From Aldehydirespirator sp965200005 (GTDB lineage Bacteria; Actinomycetota; Acidimicrobiia; Acidimicrobiales; Aldehydirespiratoraceae): a stretch of 64,000 nucleotides of DNA. This document shows, piece by piece, positions 1 through 8,194 of the stretch (position 1 is the stretch's first letter; each line of letters begins with the position of its first letter). Made by a program: the position numbers and the translations under genes. Location of the stretch: assembly GCA_965200005.1 (NCBI GenBank), contig OZ241331.1, positions 992,001 through 1,056,000 on the forward strand, written 5' to 3'. The notes below the pieces were generated by a model, which saw only the letters and a program-made list of their open reading frames with translations, did no database searches and was not told the origin of the DNA.

Positions 1-2
1 CT

Positions 3-629
3 TGGGCGCTTGGGTGGTGGCCGTTTGGCGGTGATGACGGGAGTTCTCACAGACTGATCGTGGCTGATCGTCTTGAAGACTGCCGCGAAGCCGGACGTGA
101 CACTGGTGATCGTTGCGATGCTGGTGCTGATCTCACCGCTATTGAGTTGTGGTACTCCGAGGGTGGGATGCTCGTGGTTGATCTGGTGTTGACTGACCCT
201 CCCGAACCGGCACCTACCAGGGAGTGGACCGCAGAGTTCTACGTTGACACCACTAACGCATTCACTTCGGGTGGTGTTATCTGTGGACTGTCAAATCTCG
301 TTGAACTGCATGCGGACGATGAACTGCATGCGGACGATGATTTGCACAGCCTTGCCAGCGATCCTGGATCAGAGTTGACTTCCTATGCATTGGATCCAGA
401 CACAGCGCCACGGCAACGGCTGCCCGAAGAGGCTTGTAATGCAACAGTCAAAGACTCCACTGTCAGCTTCAGAGTCGATGTGACCGGTCAAGGAGACGAT
501 ACGGAGTTCCGTGTGATCGGGTTAACGAGAGTGAAGTTTCCCGGTGATTCAGGCAGACCTGGTTCTGAGGATGACTTTCTTGTGAGAAGCACACTTGCTG
601 AATTGAAGGCTGCGCCTATTGTTGGGTAA
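3..629 (+). CDS. Unknown protein, 5' end cut by window edge
   Basis: I do not recognise this gene. The frame is open from base 3 to the TAA at 627, and no stop lies between the window edge and the first possible start (GTG at 60), so the true N-terminus is probably outside the window. The visible part is acidic, with a strand-like segment (LWYSEGGMLVVDLVL) followed by WTAEFYVDTT, reminiscent of secreted beta-sandwich domains, but this is only an impression. An exact 18-base tandem duplication adds a repeated ELHADD to the protein. The stop overlaps the ATG of the next gene by one base, so the two are probably co-transcribed and translationally coupled. Confidence 0.6.
   Translation, partial: WALGWWPFGGDDGSSHRLIVADRLEDCREAGRDTGDRCDAGADLTAIELWYSEGGMLVVDLVLTDPPEPAPTREWTAEFYVDTTNAFTSGGVICGLSNLVELHADDELHADDDLHSLASDPGSELTSYALDPDTAPRQRLPEEACNATVKDSTVSFRVDVTGQGDDTEFRVIGLTRVKFPGDSGRPGSEDDFLVRSTLAELKAAPIVG
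303..338 (+). repeat. Exact 18-bp tandem duplication inside a coding region
   Basis: Two adjacent identical 18-base units (303-320 and 321-338) encode ELHADD twice. A degraded third partial copy (encoding DDLH) follows. The frame is kept, so this is an in-frame expansion rather than a disruption. Confidence 0.9.
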
Positions 630-1753
630 TGACTTCTCGGAGCGATCCCCCCTCAAAACGGACATCGAACAGTCCCCAACTCAACGAATTAGCATGTTAT
701 GTGCTTGCAGGCGCGCCCCAATCCCCCGCAGAGTTACTTGAAGAGGTTCCTGCAGCTGAGGCTCTAGGTCTTGGGAGTGCATTCATTTCCGAGCGGTTCA
801 ATATCAAAGAAGTGGTGACACTCTCGGGTGCTGTTGGTGCTGTGTCACGATCCTTAGGCATAGCTACGGGTGCTACAAACCACAACATCCGACATCCCCT
901 GGTTACAGCTTCCTACGCCACCACGATGCATCGCTTAACGGGTGGACGGTTCACCCTTGGCATAGGTCGTGGGGTTGAGTTGCTGTTTGATGCTTACGGG
1001 ATTCCGCGTATCACAACTGCTCAGATGGAGGACTTTGTTCAGCTGATGCGGAGGCTATTCCGTGGCGAACTTGTGATCGGCCATGACGGCCCAGCCGGGA
1101 AGTATCCAATCTTGCATCTTGACTCGACGTTCGATGAAGACATTCCACTCGGTCTCGTAGCTTTCGGCCCAAACTCACTGAGCTTCGCGGGTAGGGCGCT
1201 TGACATGGTTTTGTTGCACACCTTTTTCACCGACGAGACGACACGGCGCTGTGTTGAGATCGTCCGCCGGGCAGCCGAAGAGTCCGGCCGTGACCCATCC
1301 GCTGTTCGGGTCTGGTCGTGTTACGCAACGATTCATGACGGTCTGCCCGAGAGTGAACAGTTACGTCGTACAGTCGGTCGTTTAGCGACTTACCTGCAGG
1401 GCTACGGCGACCTGTTGGTGCGGACTAACCGGTGGGACCCTCAGGTTTTGGCTGACTTTCGAGCTGATGAGTTAGTGAAGTCATTCCGGGGTGCGTTTGA
1501 TGCCAAGGCTGACACTCAACTGCTTGAGCATCTTGCGACGTTGCTTCCCGAAGAGTGGTTGGAGCCTGCGGCGACTGGCTCGGCTCAGCGTTGCGCCGAG
1601 CGGGTGCTACACCAGTTCGATCTCGGTGTTGATGGCGTGATCATGCATGGCAGCACACCTGAACAACTAGCCCCTGTAATCGAGGCATACCGCGCTATCC
1701 GACCGCAAGGCCGGTTCGATCACCTTGACCCAAACCCGGGGCGTACGCATTAG
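629..1753 (+). CDS. F420-dependent LLM-class oxidoreductase (TIGR03857-like)
   Basis: A 374-residue luciferase-like (TIM-barrel) oxidoreductase. Visible family signatures are the N-terminal strand with AEALGLGSAFISERF, then IATGATNHNIRHPLVTASYA, then LTGGRFTLGIGRGV, the usual order for F420-binding members. The arrangement resembles the mycobacterial/actinobacterial TIGR03857 subfamily, whose substrates are unknown to me. The ATG at 629 overlaps the stop of the upstream gene by one base. The gene ends 29 bases before the convergent stop of the Mer-like gene, so 1753 is a convergent junction. F420 rather than FMN use is inferred from family resemblance. Confidence 0.85.
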   Translation: MTSRSDPPSKRTSNSPQLNELACYVLAGAPQSPAELLEEVPAAEALGLGSAFISERFNIKEVVTLSGAVGAVSRSLGIATGATNHNIRHPLVTASYATTMHRLTGGRFTLGIGRGVELLFDAYGIPRITTAQMEDFVQLMRRLFRGELVIGHDGPAGKYPILHLDSTFDEDIPLGLVAFGPNSLSFAGRALDMVLLHTFFTDETTRRCVEIVRRAAEESGRDPSAVRVWSCYATIHDGLPESEQLRRTVGRLATYLQGYGDLLVRTNRWDPQVLADFRADELVKSFRGAFDAKADTQLLEHLATLLPEEWLEPAATGSAQRCAERVLHQFDLGVDGVIMHGSTPEQLAPVIEAYRAIRPQGRFDHLDPNPGRTH

Positions 1754-1782
1754 CTGCACAGTCGTATCAGTGTTCACAGACG

Positions 1783-2826
1783 TCAGGCCGAGTCAGCCGC
1801 GATAGCGACTACCTCTTCCAGCAGTTGACCATTGGCTTGCAGGCCTGGTGAGATGATGTTCACAAAGAAAGCGTCAAGTTGATGCATCGCAATCAGGTCT
1901 TGTAGTTGGTTGCGACACTCATCGGGAGTGCCAGCGATCTGATATTGCGACACGAGTTCGTTGGTGACGAGATCAGCAACCGCCTCGGGGCCGCCTTTGG
2001 CAAATGCTCTCTTGAGTTCTTCAATCTCGGTGTCTGTGAGTCCGAGGTTCTTGAGCAATCTCGGTGGGCTGTCCATGATGGCATAGCCGTAGAGGTGCTT
2101 GGCTTCTTCAATCATCTCGGGCCGGTAAGCGAGCCTGTCAAGATAGATGCGTGTGAGACCAGGTTTGTGAGATGTGCTGGGTGTATCGCTGACCGTGTGT
2201 GCCGCGACTGCCTGGGTGGTCAGTCGTGGCTGGATCGAATCCCGAGAGCGTTGTGCAAGCTCGAATGCATCACCTAGATCGGACTTGACCATTAGCACGA
2301 GACCATCTGCTAGCTCACCTGCAAGAGTCAGCATCTTCTCGCCTCTTGCTGCCACCCAGATGGGGATTGAGTGTGACCCCGTTGTGAGCTGCGCTGCCTC
2401 AAGCTTGAGGCGCTTGCCTTGCCACGTGACTGGCTCGCCTCGCCATAGCAATCTCAGCATTTCGATGGTGTCTGCCATGGTTGCCAGTGGGAAAGTGCGG
2501 TGAATGCCCATCGGATGAAGCACCATCGTCCCGCCGGCTACAAGCGTGACAAATGCTCGTCCGTTACTCATCTCGTTGATCGTTGCGAGTGCCGCAGCAG
2601 TCGTAGCGGGATGCCTCGTGTATGGGTTGGTCACTGCACCGATGTTGATCTTGGTGGTCGCCCGGGCTGCGGCACCAAGCACGGCGTACACATCAAGCAT
2701 CAGGCCTTCGTCAGCAACCATGCAATACGAATAACCCAACTCTTCTGCCATGATGACAGTGTCGATCAACTCGGCTGCAGACATCGTTGGCACGATCTGA
2801 AGACCAAGGGTTAGTTGTTTGCTCAT
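1783..2826 (-). CDS. Mer-like F420-dependent LLM oxidoreductase
   Basis: A luciferase-like barrel protein of about 347 residues that resembles 5,10-methylenetetrahydromethanopterin reductase (Mer): VTNPYTRHPATTAAALATI followed by LSNGRA-like MSNGRAFVTLVAGG, a mid-protein IPIWVAARGEKML, and AGTPDEC near the C-terminus. Mer reduces methylene-H4MPT with F420H2 in the cytoplasm. I start at ATG 2826, where a purine-rich GAGAGAG tract precedes it; an upstream in-frame start at 2889 would add 21 residues unlike the family. It is the last gene downstream of mch and an SDR on the same strand, which strengthens, but does not prove, a one-carbon role. Other LLM enzymes of unknown substrate share these motifs. 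Confidence 0.75.
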   Translation of the reverse strand: MSKQLTLGLQIVPTMSAAELIDTVIMAEELGYSYCMVADEGLMLDVYAVLGAAARATTKINIGAVTNPYTRHPATTAAALATINEMSNGRAFVTLVAGGTMVLHPMGIHRTFPLATMADTIEMLRLLWRGEPVTWQGKRLKLEAAQLTTGSHSIPIWVAARGEKMLTLAGELADGLVLMVKSDLGDAFELAQRSRDSIQPRLTTQAVAAHTVSDTPSTSHKPGLTRIYLDRLAYRPEMIEEAKHLYGYAIMDSPPRLLKNLGLTDTEIEELKRAFAKGGPEAVADLVTNELVSQYQIAGTPDECRNQLQDLIAMHQLDAFFVNIISPGLQANGQLLEEVVAIAADSA

Positions 2827-2964
2827 TGTTGAATCTCTCTCAGTCGTGTCTGTTGGCACTGAATCCGGTGACACAGCCAGACTTTCCACAGCTGTGCAGT
2901 CATGACTGTGGCGAAATGCGGGTTGGGTGTGGTTGGTGCGGAGTGCTGGGTGTTTTCAGGTGGC

Positions 2965-3723
2965 TCACTTTGATTGCACCGCCCATGGATCTTGAGGTGG
3001 ACGGATTGTGACTGGCTCGATGTCAATGCCCCGGTCGGTGTCGAGCAGGTTGGCGACAAGTTGTCCGACACCTACAGCCGGCATCATCCTTGAACGCACA
3101 GCATCAGGTGCCTTCGTGTCCCATAATTCGGTGTCAACCTGTGCCGGACACAACACGATCACCCTTATCCGATGGGCGCGGCCTTCAAGTCGCAGGACCT
3201 CACCCAATGAGTTGAGGCCACCTTTGGAAGCGGCATAGGCTGCGTTGCCTTCGAATGCCTGTGTCGCGGCGATGCTGCTCACTAGCACGATCTGTCCCGA
3301 TGATTCCGACAGTGCCGCCCAAGCAGCTTGAGTGATTGCCATAGCAGCGCTCAGGTTGATGTCGATTACCCGTTGCCAGTGAGCATGATTGGCATCTCCA
3401 ATAGTTGCCTTTTCGAAGATTCCAGCACTATGGATGACTACATCAATCCGACCGTGAGCCGTCAACGTTTGGCAAACTATGCGCTCCGATTCACCCGTTA
3501 TCGTCAGGTCTGCAGCTACCGCAGTTGCCGATGCCCCGAGTTCTTTGGCAACTTGTTCTAGCCGATCTTCTCGCCGGCCAACCAACACACAATGCACACC
3601 TCGCGCCACCAAAGCCACTGCACAAGCTCGTCCAATCCCCGAACCACCCCCCGTAACAACCGCAACCCGAACGCCGCGGATCGACGGAGTCGTTGGTGCG
3701 GTGTTGGGTTGTGATGAGGACAC
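2965..3723 (-). CDS. Short-chain dehydrogenase/reductase (SDR)
   Basis: A 252-residue classical SDR. The NAD(P)-binding glycine motif TGGGSGIG lies at residues 24-31, followed by a VGRREDRL segment; the catalytic Ser (VLVSSIA) and Tyr-x-x-x-Lys (YAASK) are near residues 150-167. The substrate is unknown. It starts 17 bases after the mch stop, so mch and this gene are almost certainly one transcript, and a 138-base gap separates it from the Mer-like gene. A methylene-H4MPT dehydrogenase role would be tempting, but known MtdA/MtdB enzymes are not classical SDRs, so that is speculation. Confidence 0.88.
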   Translation of the reverse strand: MSSSQPNTAPTTPSIRGVRVAVVTGGGSGIGRACAVALVARGVHCVLVGRREDRLEQVAKELGASATAVAADLTITGESERIVCQTLTAHGRIDVVIHSAGIFEKATIGDANHAHWQRVIDINLSAAMAITQAAWAALSESSGQIVLVSSIAATQAFEGNAAYAASKGGLNSLGEVLRLEGRAHRIRVIVLCPAQVDTELWDTKAPDAVRSRMMPAVGVGQLVANLLDTDRGIDIEPVTIRPPQDPWAVQSK

Positions 3724-3740
3724 GTCTGGTGTGTGAGCGT

Positions 3741-4697
3741 TTAGGTGAAGAAGGAAGCGACTAGTACTTCGTTGTTTATTTGGCCTGCGCTGAAGGTGCG
3801 TCCGCTTGACAGGTTGGTTAGATGAATCTCTGCAGGCGAGTGCAGTTCGATTGGTATCTCGTAGAAGTCACGTCCTGCGTCCTCGTAAATTTCGATGAAC
3901 GGGCGGCCGTATGCAGAACTGGCCTCCGAGATGACTCGATCGACTATCTCAGAACACTGGGTGTCGTCAGCGTCGACAGTGATGTTTGCGACTCCTCCGT
4001 ACAGGAGGCTGTCGTTAATGCGACCCATTGACACTAGATCATCATCTACGAGTGGTGGTACCACACCGAGACCGTAGGCATAGCGAAGACAGCGCAGATC
4101 CATACCTTCTTCTGCTAGGCGATGTATTGACTGTTCGACGATTCGTGCAGCTACTTGCACTGCCGTTACCAGGCTGCGGTTTGGGGCATACAGCACATAG
4201 AGATCCGCTGGATCAACTTGACATGCCCTTGCGATCGTGTCTGTCATCTCGACGGGTATTTCCTCGGATGTCTGGATTGCAACGACGGATTGATGGTGAC
4301 TGTCGCGATAGTCGATCCACTCGAAATAGTGATCCGGGTCTTGATTGAGAGCTCGCCCGGGTCCCGCCAGAATTGCAGCGTGTTCTGTACCCGCAGCCTG
4401 TAGACGCCAACCCGCAATCTGGGATGCGACACACGCCTCGATCGGGTGATCAATCATTATTCGTACCGCAGTCAGCATCCGACCAGCAATCTCAAATGGC
4501 TCGTAGCTGACAGTCCCCAGCCCACCGATACTTGCCAGCGTGTACAACTCTGCAGCACGCCAACCACCCTTAGCGCTTAGCCCCATATCAATGACAGTGC
4601 TGCCATTGTCAAGACGCCTTACCTCAACGCCAAGTGCCTCCGCATCTTCAAGAATCACCCGCACCGTCTTCATCGCTTCACGGTTAACGCTGATCAC
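3741..4697 (-). CDS. mch: Methenyltetrahydromethanopterin cyclohydrolase
   Basis: A 318-residue protein, matching the usual 315-325 residues of Mch. It interconverts methenyl- and formyl-tetrahydromethanopterin in the cytoplasm. Recognisable blocks are GGLGTVSYEP (about residue 58), LAGPGRAL (about 110), VLYAPNRSLVTAVQVAAR (about 168), MGRINDSLLYGG followed by VDADD (about 224-243), RPFIEIYEDAGRDFYEI and HSPAEIHL, with a family-typical C-terminus ending in VASFF. It is the first gene of a minus-strand set with an SDR and a Mer-like enzyme. Fae, formyltransferase and MtdB homologues are not in this window. Mch is known from methanogens and from methylotrophic Proteobacteria, Planctomycetes and NC10, and is unusual in actinobacteria. 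Confidence 0.9.
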   Translation of the reverse strand: MISVNREAMKTVRVILEDAEALGVEVRRLDNGSTVIDMGLSAKGGWRAAELYTLASIGGLGTVSYEPFEIAGRMLTAVRIMIDHPIEACVASQIAGWRLQAAGTEHAAILAGPGRALNQDPDHYFEWIDYRDSHHQSVVAIQTSEEIPVEMTDTIARACQVDPADLYVLYAPNRSLVTAVQVAARIVEQSIHRLAEEGMDLRCLRYAYGLGVVPPLVDDDLVSMGRINDSLLYGGVANITVDADDTQCSEIVDRVISEASSAYGRPFIEIYEDAGRDFYEIPIELHSPAEIHLTNLSSGRTFSAGQINNEVLVASFFT

Positions 4698-4728
4698 CTA
4701 TCGTCTCCCCTGTATTCTCTCCAAGTCA

Positions 4729-5139
4729 TCACAGCAACCGCAATTCTCTCACACCCCTCGAGTTAATCGCGAAGGCGCACGGCCCTTCAGTGCTAGCTTC
4801 GATCTCAACAACTTCATCCCAGTGCTTCAAGATCAGCTCGTAGGTCTGACTCTGGGTCCGATTGGCTCCCGTAACGATCAAGGCACGTACTCGCGACTCA
4901 AAGAACCTTTTGCGTTCGGCTGGACGCGTACGGATCTTCCTGTCGCGGGTGACGAAAAACAGGTTCAGTCCACCGGAGCCGATTGCACTAAATATGTCTT
5001 CGTCGCGTGTGCCTAGTGGAAGATGTGGTACCTCAGGATGACCAACCCAAAGGACGGTGCCGGCAGCCTGAAGCCGTGCAAGCTGGCGGCCAACGCCTAT
5101 GAGGTTCTCATCGATGAATAGTCCACGGATTCTGCGCAA
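4729..5139 (-). CDS. PIN-like (DUF5615-type) putative toxin
   Basis: A 136-residue protein with the layout of PIN-like DUF5615/COG4634 proteins: an N-terminal acidic motif GLFIDENLIG, a central DEDIFSA, and VTRDRKIR, matching the conserved DEN, DED and (V)TxD positions thought to form a metal-dependent RNase site. The TTG start at 5139 directly abuts the TAA of the upstream DUF433 gene, so the two are translationally coupled. COG2442 (DUF433) and COG4634 pairs were predicted as type II toxin-antitoxin systems by comparative genomics. RNase activity here is inferred from the family only. A second module of this design lies at 39.0-40.2 kb. Confidence 0.7.
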   Translation of the reverse strand: MRRIRGLFIDENLIGVGRQLARLQAAGTVLWVGHPEVPHLPLGTRDEDIFSAIGSGGLNLFFVTRDRKIRTRPAERKRFFESRVRALIVTGANRTQSQTYELILKHWDEVVEIEASTEGPCAFAINSRGVRELRLL

Positions 5140-5913
5140 TTAGGCGATGAGTGAGCAGCGAATGGCGTCTTCAATCTGTCCTTGTGTCAAGTCCCATGTC
5201 TCGGCGATGGACCGGTGGGACTCGCCAAGTGCGACGGCCTCCGCAATGTCTGCCACCCGGAGTCGCCGCCCCGCGATGGTCGGTTCACCGGATGCGAAGT
5301 GGGGGTCAAGCACAACATGCTTCGCAGGGCGAAACCTGATGACCGCCCCCTCGCCGTACTCGGCGACCTGCTGGAAGCGGCTGACTTCAAGTGAAGGCAT
5401 AATCGTTTGCCCGCTACGAACGACTAAGTGCAAAGAAGGCCGGAGTCCGGCCTCTTGCTGGGCATGCAGCACCAACTCACGTCCTTCAACTCCGGTGAAC
5501 GGCTGGGCTGATGCCAGCGGGTAATCCGTCTCAAAGACTTCGCGGAGCTTCATAATGGCTGGTCTCATCCGAAAGACAGACACACCCTGGCGTCGATACT
5601 CGGAGATCAGCCGGACCTCAACAAACTCGCCCCATGTGACGATCTGCGAGCCTGTTGTGTTCATGCGGACCAACGGCTGATAGCGAACGCATCGGCGCTC
5701 GTACCCGTCGATCCATCGTGCCGCTGTCCCGCGACGTAGCCCTAGAAGTCGATCGACTTGGCTAAGACCATAAGTCTCACGATCGAGCAACCGTGTCACG
5801 CTTCCCAAGCCTGCCTCCAATTGGTGAATCCGGTCAGTGCGCTGACTTCCTGTTTCTAGCGTGTGGCTTCGCAAATGGGCCGGATCGTAAGCGGCCAAGC
5901 TGTGCGTGTGCAC
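5140..5913 (-). CDS. DUF433-domain protein with N-terminal HTH, putative antitoxin
   Basis: The C-terminal 60 residues show a DUF433 pattern (DPHFASGEPTIAGRRLRVADI then AETWDLTQGQIEDAI). The N-terminal third carries a MerR-like helix-turn-helix (YGLSQVDRLLGLRRGTAARW) followed by GYERR, so the protein probably binds DNA and the PIN-like partner encoded immediately downstream. Simple DUF433 antitoxins are about 75 residues, so this is the long form. The frame extends to a GTG at 5913, but family members begin close to the HTH, and a GTG at 5799 would give a more typical N-terminus; the start is unresolved. No SD sequence clearly decides it. Confidence 0.75.
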   Translation of the reverse strand: MHTHSLAAYDPAHLRSHTLETGSQRTDRIHQLEAGLGSVTRLLDRETYGLSQVDRLLGLRRGTAARWIDGYERRCVRYQPLVRMNTTGSQIVTWGEFVEVRLISEYRRQGVSVFRMRPAIMKLREVFETDYPLASAQPFTGVEGRELVLHAQQEAGLRPSLHLVVRSGQTIMPSLEVSRFQQVAEYGEGAVIRFRPAKHVVLDPHFASGEPTIAGRRLRVADIAEAVALGESHRSIAETWDLTQGQIEDAIRCSLIA

Positions 5914-6010
5914 ACAATCAGCGCAATACGAATGTCACCAACTGTCATTGAACCGAGGAGCTGAGGTTCGGAGAACGGATGTGGTTCAGATCGTGCCGTT
6001 GACTCAGTCG

Positions 6011-6790
6011 TTAGGCGGGGGAGGATTCTCGGGCGCCTAGGGCGGCGTCTACTGGGATGATGGCTCCGTTTAGGTAGCTGGCTTCGGGGGAAGCGGCGAA
6101 CAGGATTGCTGCGGTTATCTCCTCGGGACGCCCGAAGCGTCCTTCTGGAATGTGTCGTTGCACCGCTGCTTGCACGTCGGTGTTGGGCATCCCTGCGAGC
6201 AACGCTTCTGTGGCTATGAGCCCGGGAGCAACCGCATTGACTCGCACGCCTCTCGGGCCGAGTTCAAGGGCCATTGCACGGGTCAGCGCCTCGACTGCAC
6301 CCTTGGAGGCGATGTAGGCGCAGCGGTTGGCTACAGCTAAGCGGGCAAGGATCGAGCTGACGTGCACGATCGCTCCCCGGCCGCGTTCAATCATCGCCGG
6401 TGCCAGTAGCTGACTCAACTGGAACAATCCTCGTACGTTTGCTCGCCAGACCGTGTCGAAGGCATCAAGAGAAACGTCAAACATCGAAGATCTGTCAATG
6501 AGCGCAGCGTTGTTCACCAGGATCGACACCGGCCCGAGCTTCGACTCCACATCGGCAGCAAGACGATTCACAGCGGCTTCGTTGCCAATGTCAGCGCGAA
6601 AGATCTCAGCCGTCCCGCCTTGGTCGACGATCGCCGCCCGGGTTGCAATCGCGCCGCTCTCGTCGCTGCGGTAGTTGATCGCGACCCGTGCCCCCTCTGA
6701 GGCGAAAGCACGTGCAGTCGCTGCTCCGATCCCGCGTGACGAGCCGGTTATGACGACGGTGTCCGTCTCGAAACGTTCTGGGCGAGTCAC
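6011..6790 (-). CDS. SDR-family oxidoreductase (FabG-like)
   Basis: A 259-residue classical SDR with TGSSRGIGAATA near residue 15, NNAA at about 90, catalytic Ser (IVHVSSILA) and YIASKGAVEAL, and a C-terminal RFGRPEEI block that is common in 3-oxoacyl-ACP-reductase-like enzymes. The GTG start overlaps the stop of the lipoyl-domain gene by one base, placing it as the last gene of the amidase-Rieske-E1 operon. It could oxidise or reduce an intermediate of that pathway; the substrate is unknown. It is not closely similar in sequence to the SDR at 3 kb. Confidence 0.88.
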   Translation of the reverse strand: MTRPERFETDTVVITGSSRGIGAATARAFASEGARVAINYRSDESGAIATRAAIVDQGGTAEIFRADIGNEAAVNRLAADVESKLGPVSILVNNAALIDRSSMFDVSLDAFDTVWRANVRGLFQLSQLLAPAMIERGRGAIVHVSSILARLAVANRCAYIASKGAVEALTRAMALELGPRGVRVNAVAPGLIATEALLAGMPNTDVQAAVQRHIPEGRFGRPEEITAAILFAASPEASYLNGAIIPVDAALGARESSPA

Positions 6791-7062
6791 TATTCGTCTT
6801 CCCAGAATGTGGCAGCTTCGGCTTCATCGCGGGCTATCACCGCCAGCACCGTGCCAACATCCACGGTCTCGTCCTCCTCGACGAGAATCAGTGCAACCAC
6901 GCCTGCACAAGGCGCTTCGAGTTCATTTTCGACCTTTTCGGTCTCAACTTCGGCGATCATCTCGCCCTCAACCACATGGTCACCCTCGTCGACATACCAG
7001 GCGACCACCGTGCCGTCTTCCATCGTTAGGCCCCACTTGGGCAAGATCACATTGGTACTCAC
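6790..7062 (-). CDS. Stand-alone lipoyl (biotin/lipoyl-attachment) domain protein
   Basis: The whole 90-residue protein is one lipoyl domain: LPKWGLTMEDGTVVAWYV at the N-terminus, the lysine-bearing hairpin AEVETEKVENELEAPCAG (modified Lys in ETEKVE, about residue 43) and VGTVLAVI at the end. The subunit-binding and acyltransferase domains of a normal E2 are absent, and no lipoamide dehydrogenase is nearby. It follows E1 alpha and E1 beta with a 70-base gap and overlaps the next SDR by one base. It probably serves as a swinging-arm acceptor for the adjacent TPP-dependent E1, as the N-terminal domain does in acetoin or pyruvate dehydrogenase. The carrier's next partner is unknown. Confidence 0.88.
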   Translation of the reverse strand: MSTNVILPKWGLTMEDGTVVAWYVDEGDHVVEGEMIAEVETEKVENELEAPCAGVVALILVEEDETVDVGTVLAVIARDEAEAATFWEDE

Positions 7063-7132
7063 CGGTTCATCTCCTCATCTGATACTTGCGGATCGCTAAT
7101 CCCACGTCGCGTCAAGTCGTGCGACCCAGCCC

Positions 7133-8194
7133 CTAGTAGCTGGCTGCCTTGCGGATTGCCGCAGCAATGTCTTCCTCTCCGGGTAGCACGATCTGCTCAA
7201 GCGGTACCGAAAACGGGATCGGAGTGTCGAGTCCGTCGACTCGCACGACGGGTCCCTCCAACTCGCTGAAGCACTCCTCGCTAATGCGGGCACTTAACTC
7301 TGCTCCCAAGCCTCCGATCCGGGGGGCTTCGTTGGCAACCACGGCTCTGCGTGTCTTTTGAACAGACGACACAACTGTTGCAGCGTCATAAGGTCGGATG
7401 GTTCGCAGGTCGATCACTTCAACGGAAATACCTTCGCTGGCGAGTCTTTCTGCTGCGGCTAGGGCCATTGGAACCATGCGCATGGCTGCCACCACTGTGA
7501 CATCGTTGCCCTCGCGTGCGACCGCCGCCTGACCTAACGGCGTCGTGTAGTAGTCGGGCGCTACCACGGCACGGCTGCGGTAAAGAGCCTTGTGCTCAAG
7601 GAAGAGCACAGGATCGTCGCTGTCTATTGAGGCAAGCAGCAGACCTTTAGCGTCTGCGGGGTTTGACGGTGCCACGATGACGATGCCCGGCACATTCAAG
7701 AACCAGCCCTCAACGCTTTGGGAATGATGCGGGCCACCACCGAAGCCACCCCCGCAGGCGGTGCGAATGACGAGCGGTGCCTCGAACTGACCGTCGAACA
7801 TGTAGTGCAACTTGGCGACGTTGTTGACGATCTGGTCATAGCACTCGCCCAAGAAGTCGGCGAACATGATTTCCGCCACGGGACGCATCCCGACCATCGC
7901 CGCTCCAGCGCACGTCCCGATGATGGCTGCCTCCGAGAGAGGTGTGTCACGCACCCGTTGGGGGCCGTATTTGGTGAGCAGGCGCTTGGTGACACCGAAG
8001 TCGCCGCCCATCTCTGCGATGTCCTCGCCGATCAGGAACATCTCGGGATGTTTGTTCATGGCGAGGTCTAGGGCGTCGTTGAGAGCCTTGGTGAAGCTGA
8101 CTTTGCGAATCCTGCTCTTGGGCTTGCGACGAGCCCGGCGACGACGGGGCCGAGGTGCGGGTTTGGAAGCCGTTGTTACAGAGTCGGTGCTCAT
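7133..8194 (-). CDS. TPP-dependent 2-oxoacid (acetoin/pyruvate) dehydrogenase E1 beta subunit
   Basis: This is the transketolase-like beta subunit of a heterotetrameric E1: ALDLAMNKHPEMFLIGEDIA, the TPP-site GEDIAEMGGDFGVTKRLL, VRDTPLSEAAI, and the C-terminal VEVIDLRTIRPYD all fit the family, about 330 residues long. The ATG at 8194 overlaps the E1 alpha stop in an ATGA arrangement; a longer start at 8281 would lie wholly inside E1 alpha. An unusual arginine/lysine-rich stretch (about residues 13-36, with PRPRRRRARRKPKSR) precedes the normal N-terminus. It works with E1 alpha to decarboxylate a 2-oxoacid, or to cleave an acetoin-like substrate, onto lipoyl-protein. Confidence 0.9.
   Translation of the reverse strand: MSTDSVTTASKPAPRPRRRRARRKPKSRIRKVSFTKALNDALDLAMNKHPEMFLIGEDIAEMGGDFGVTKRLLTKYGPQRVRDTPLSEAAIIGTCAGAAMVGMRPVAEIMFADFLGECYDQIVNNVAKLHYMFDGQFEAPLVIRTACGGGFGGGPHHSQSVEGWFLNVPGIVIVAPSNPADAKGLLLASIDSDDPVLFLEHKALYRSRAVVAPDYYTTPLGQAAVAREGNDVTVVAAMRMVPMALAAAERLASEGISVEVIDLRTIRPYDAATVVSSVQKTRRAVVANEAPRIGGLGAELSARISEECFSELEGPVVRVDGLDTPIPFSVPLEQIVLPGEEDIAAAIRKAASY

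Noticed and set aside
2500..2814. Plus-strand open frame of 104 codons
   Set aside because: It is antisense to the Mer-like oxidoreductase and rich in Cys/Arg/His without any pattern.
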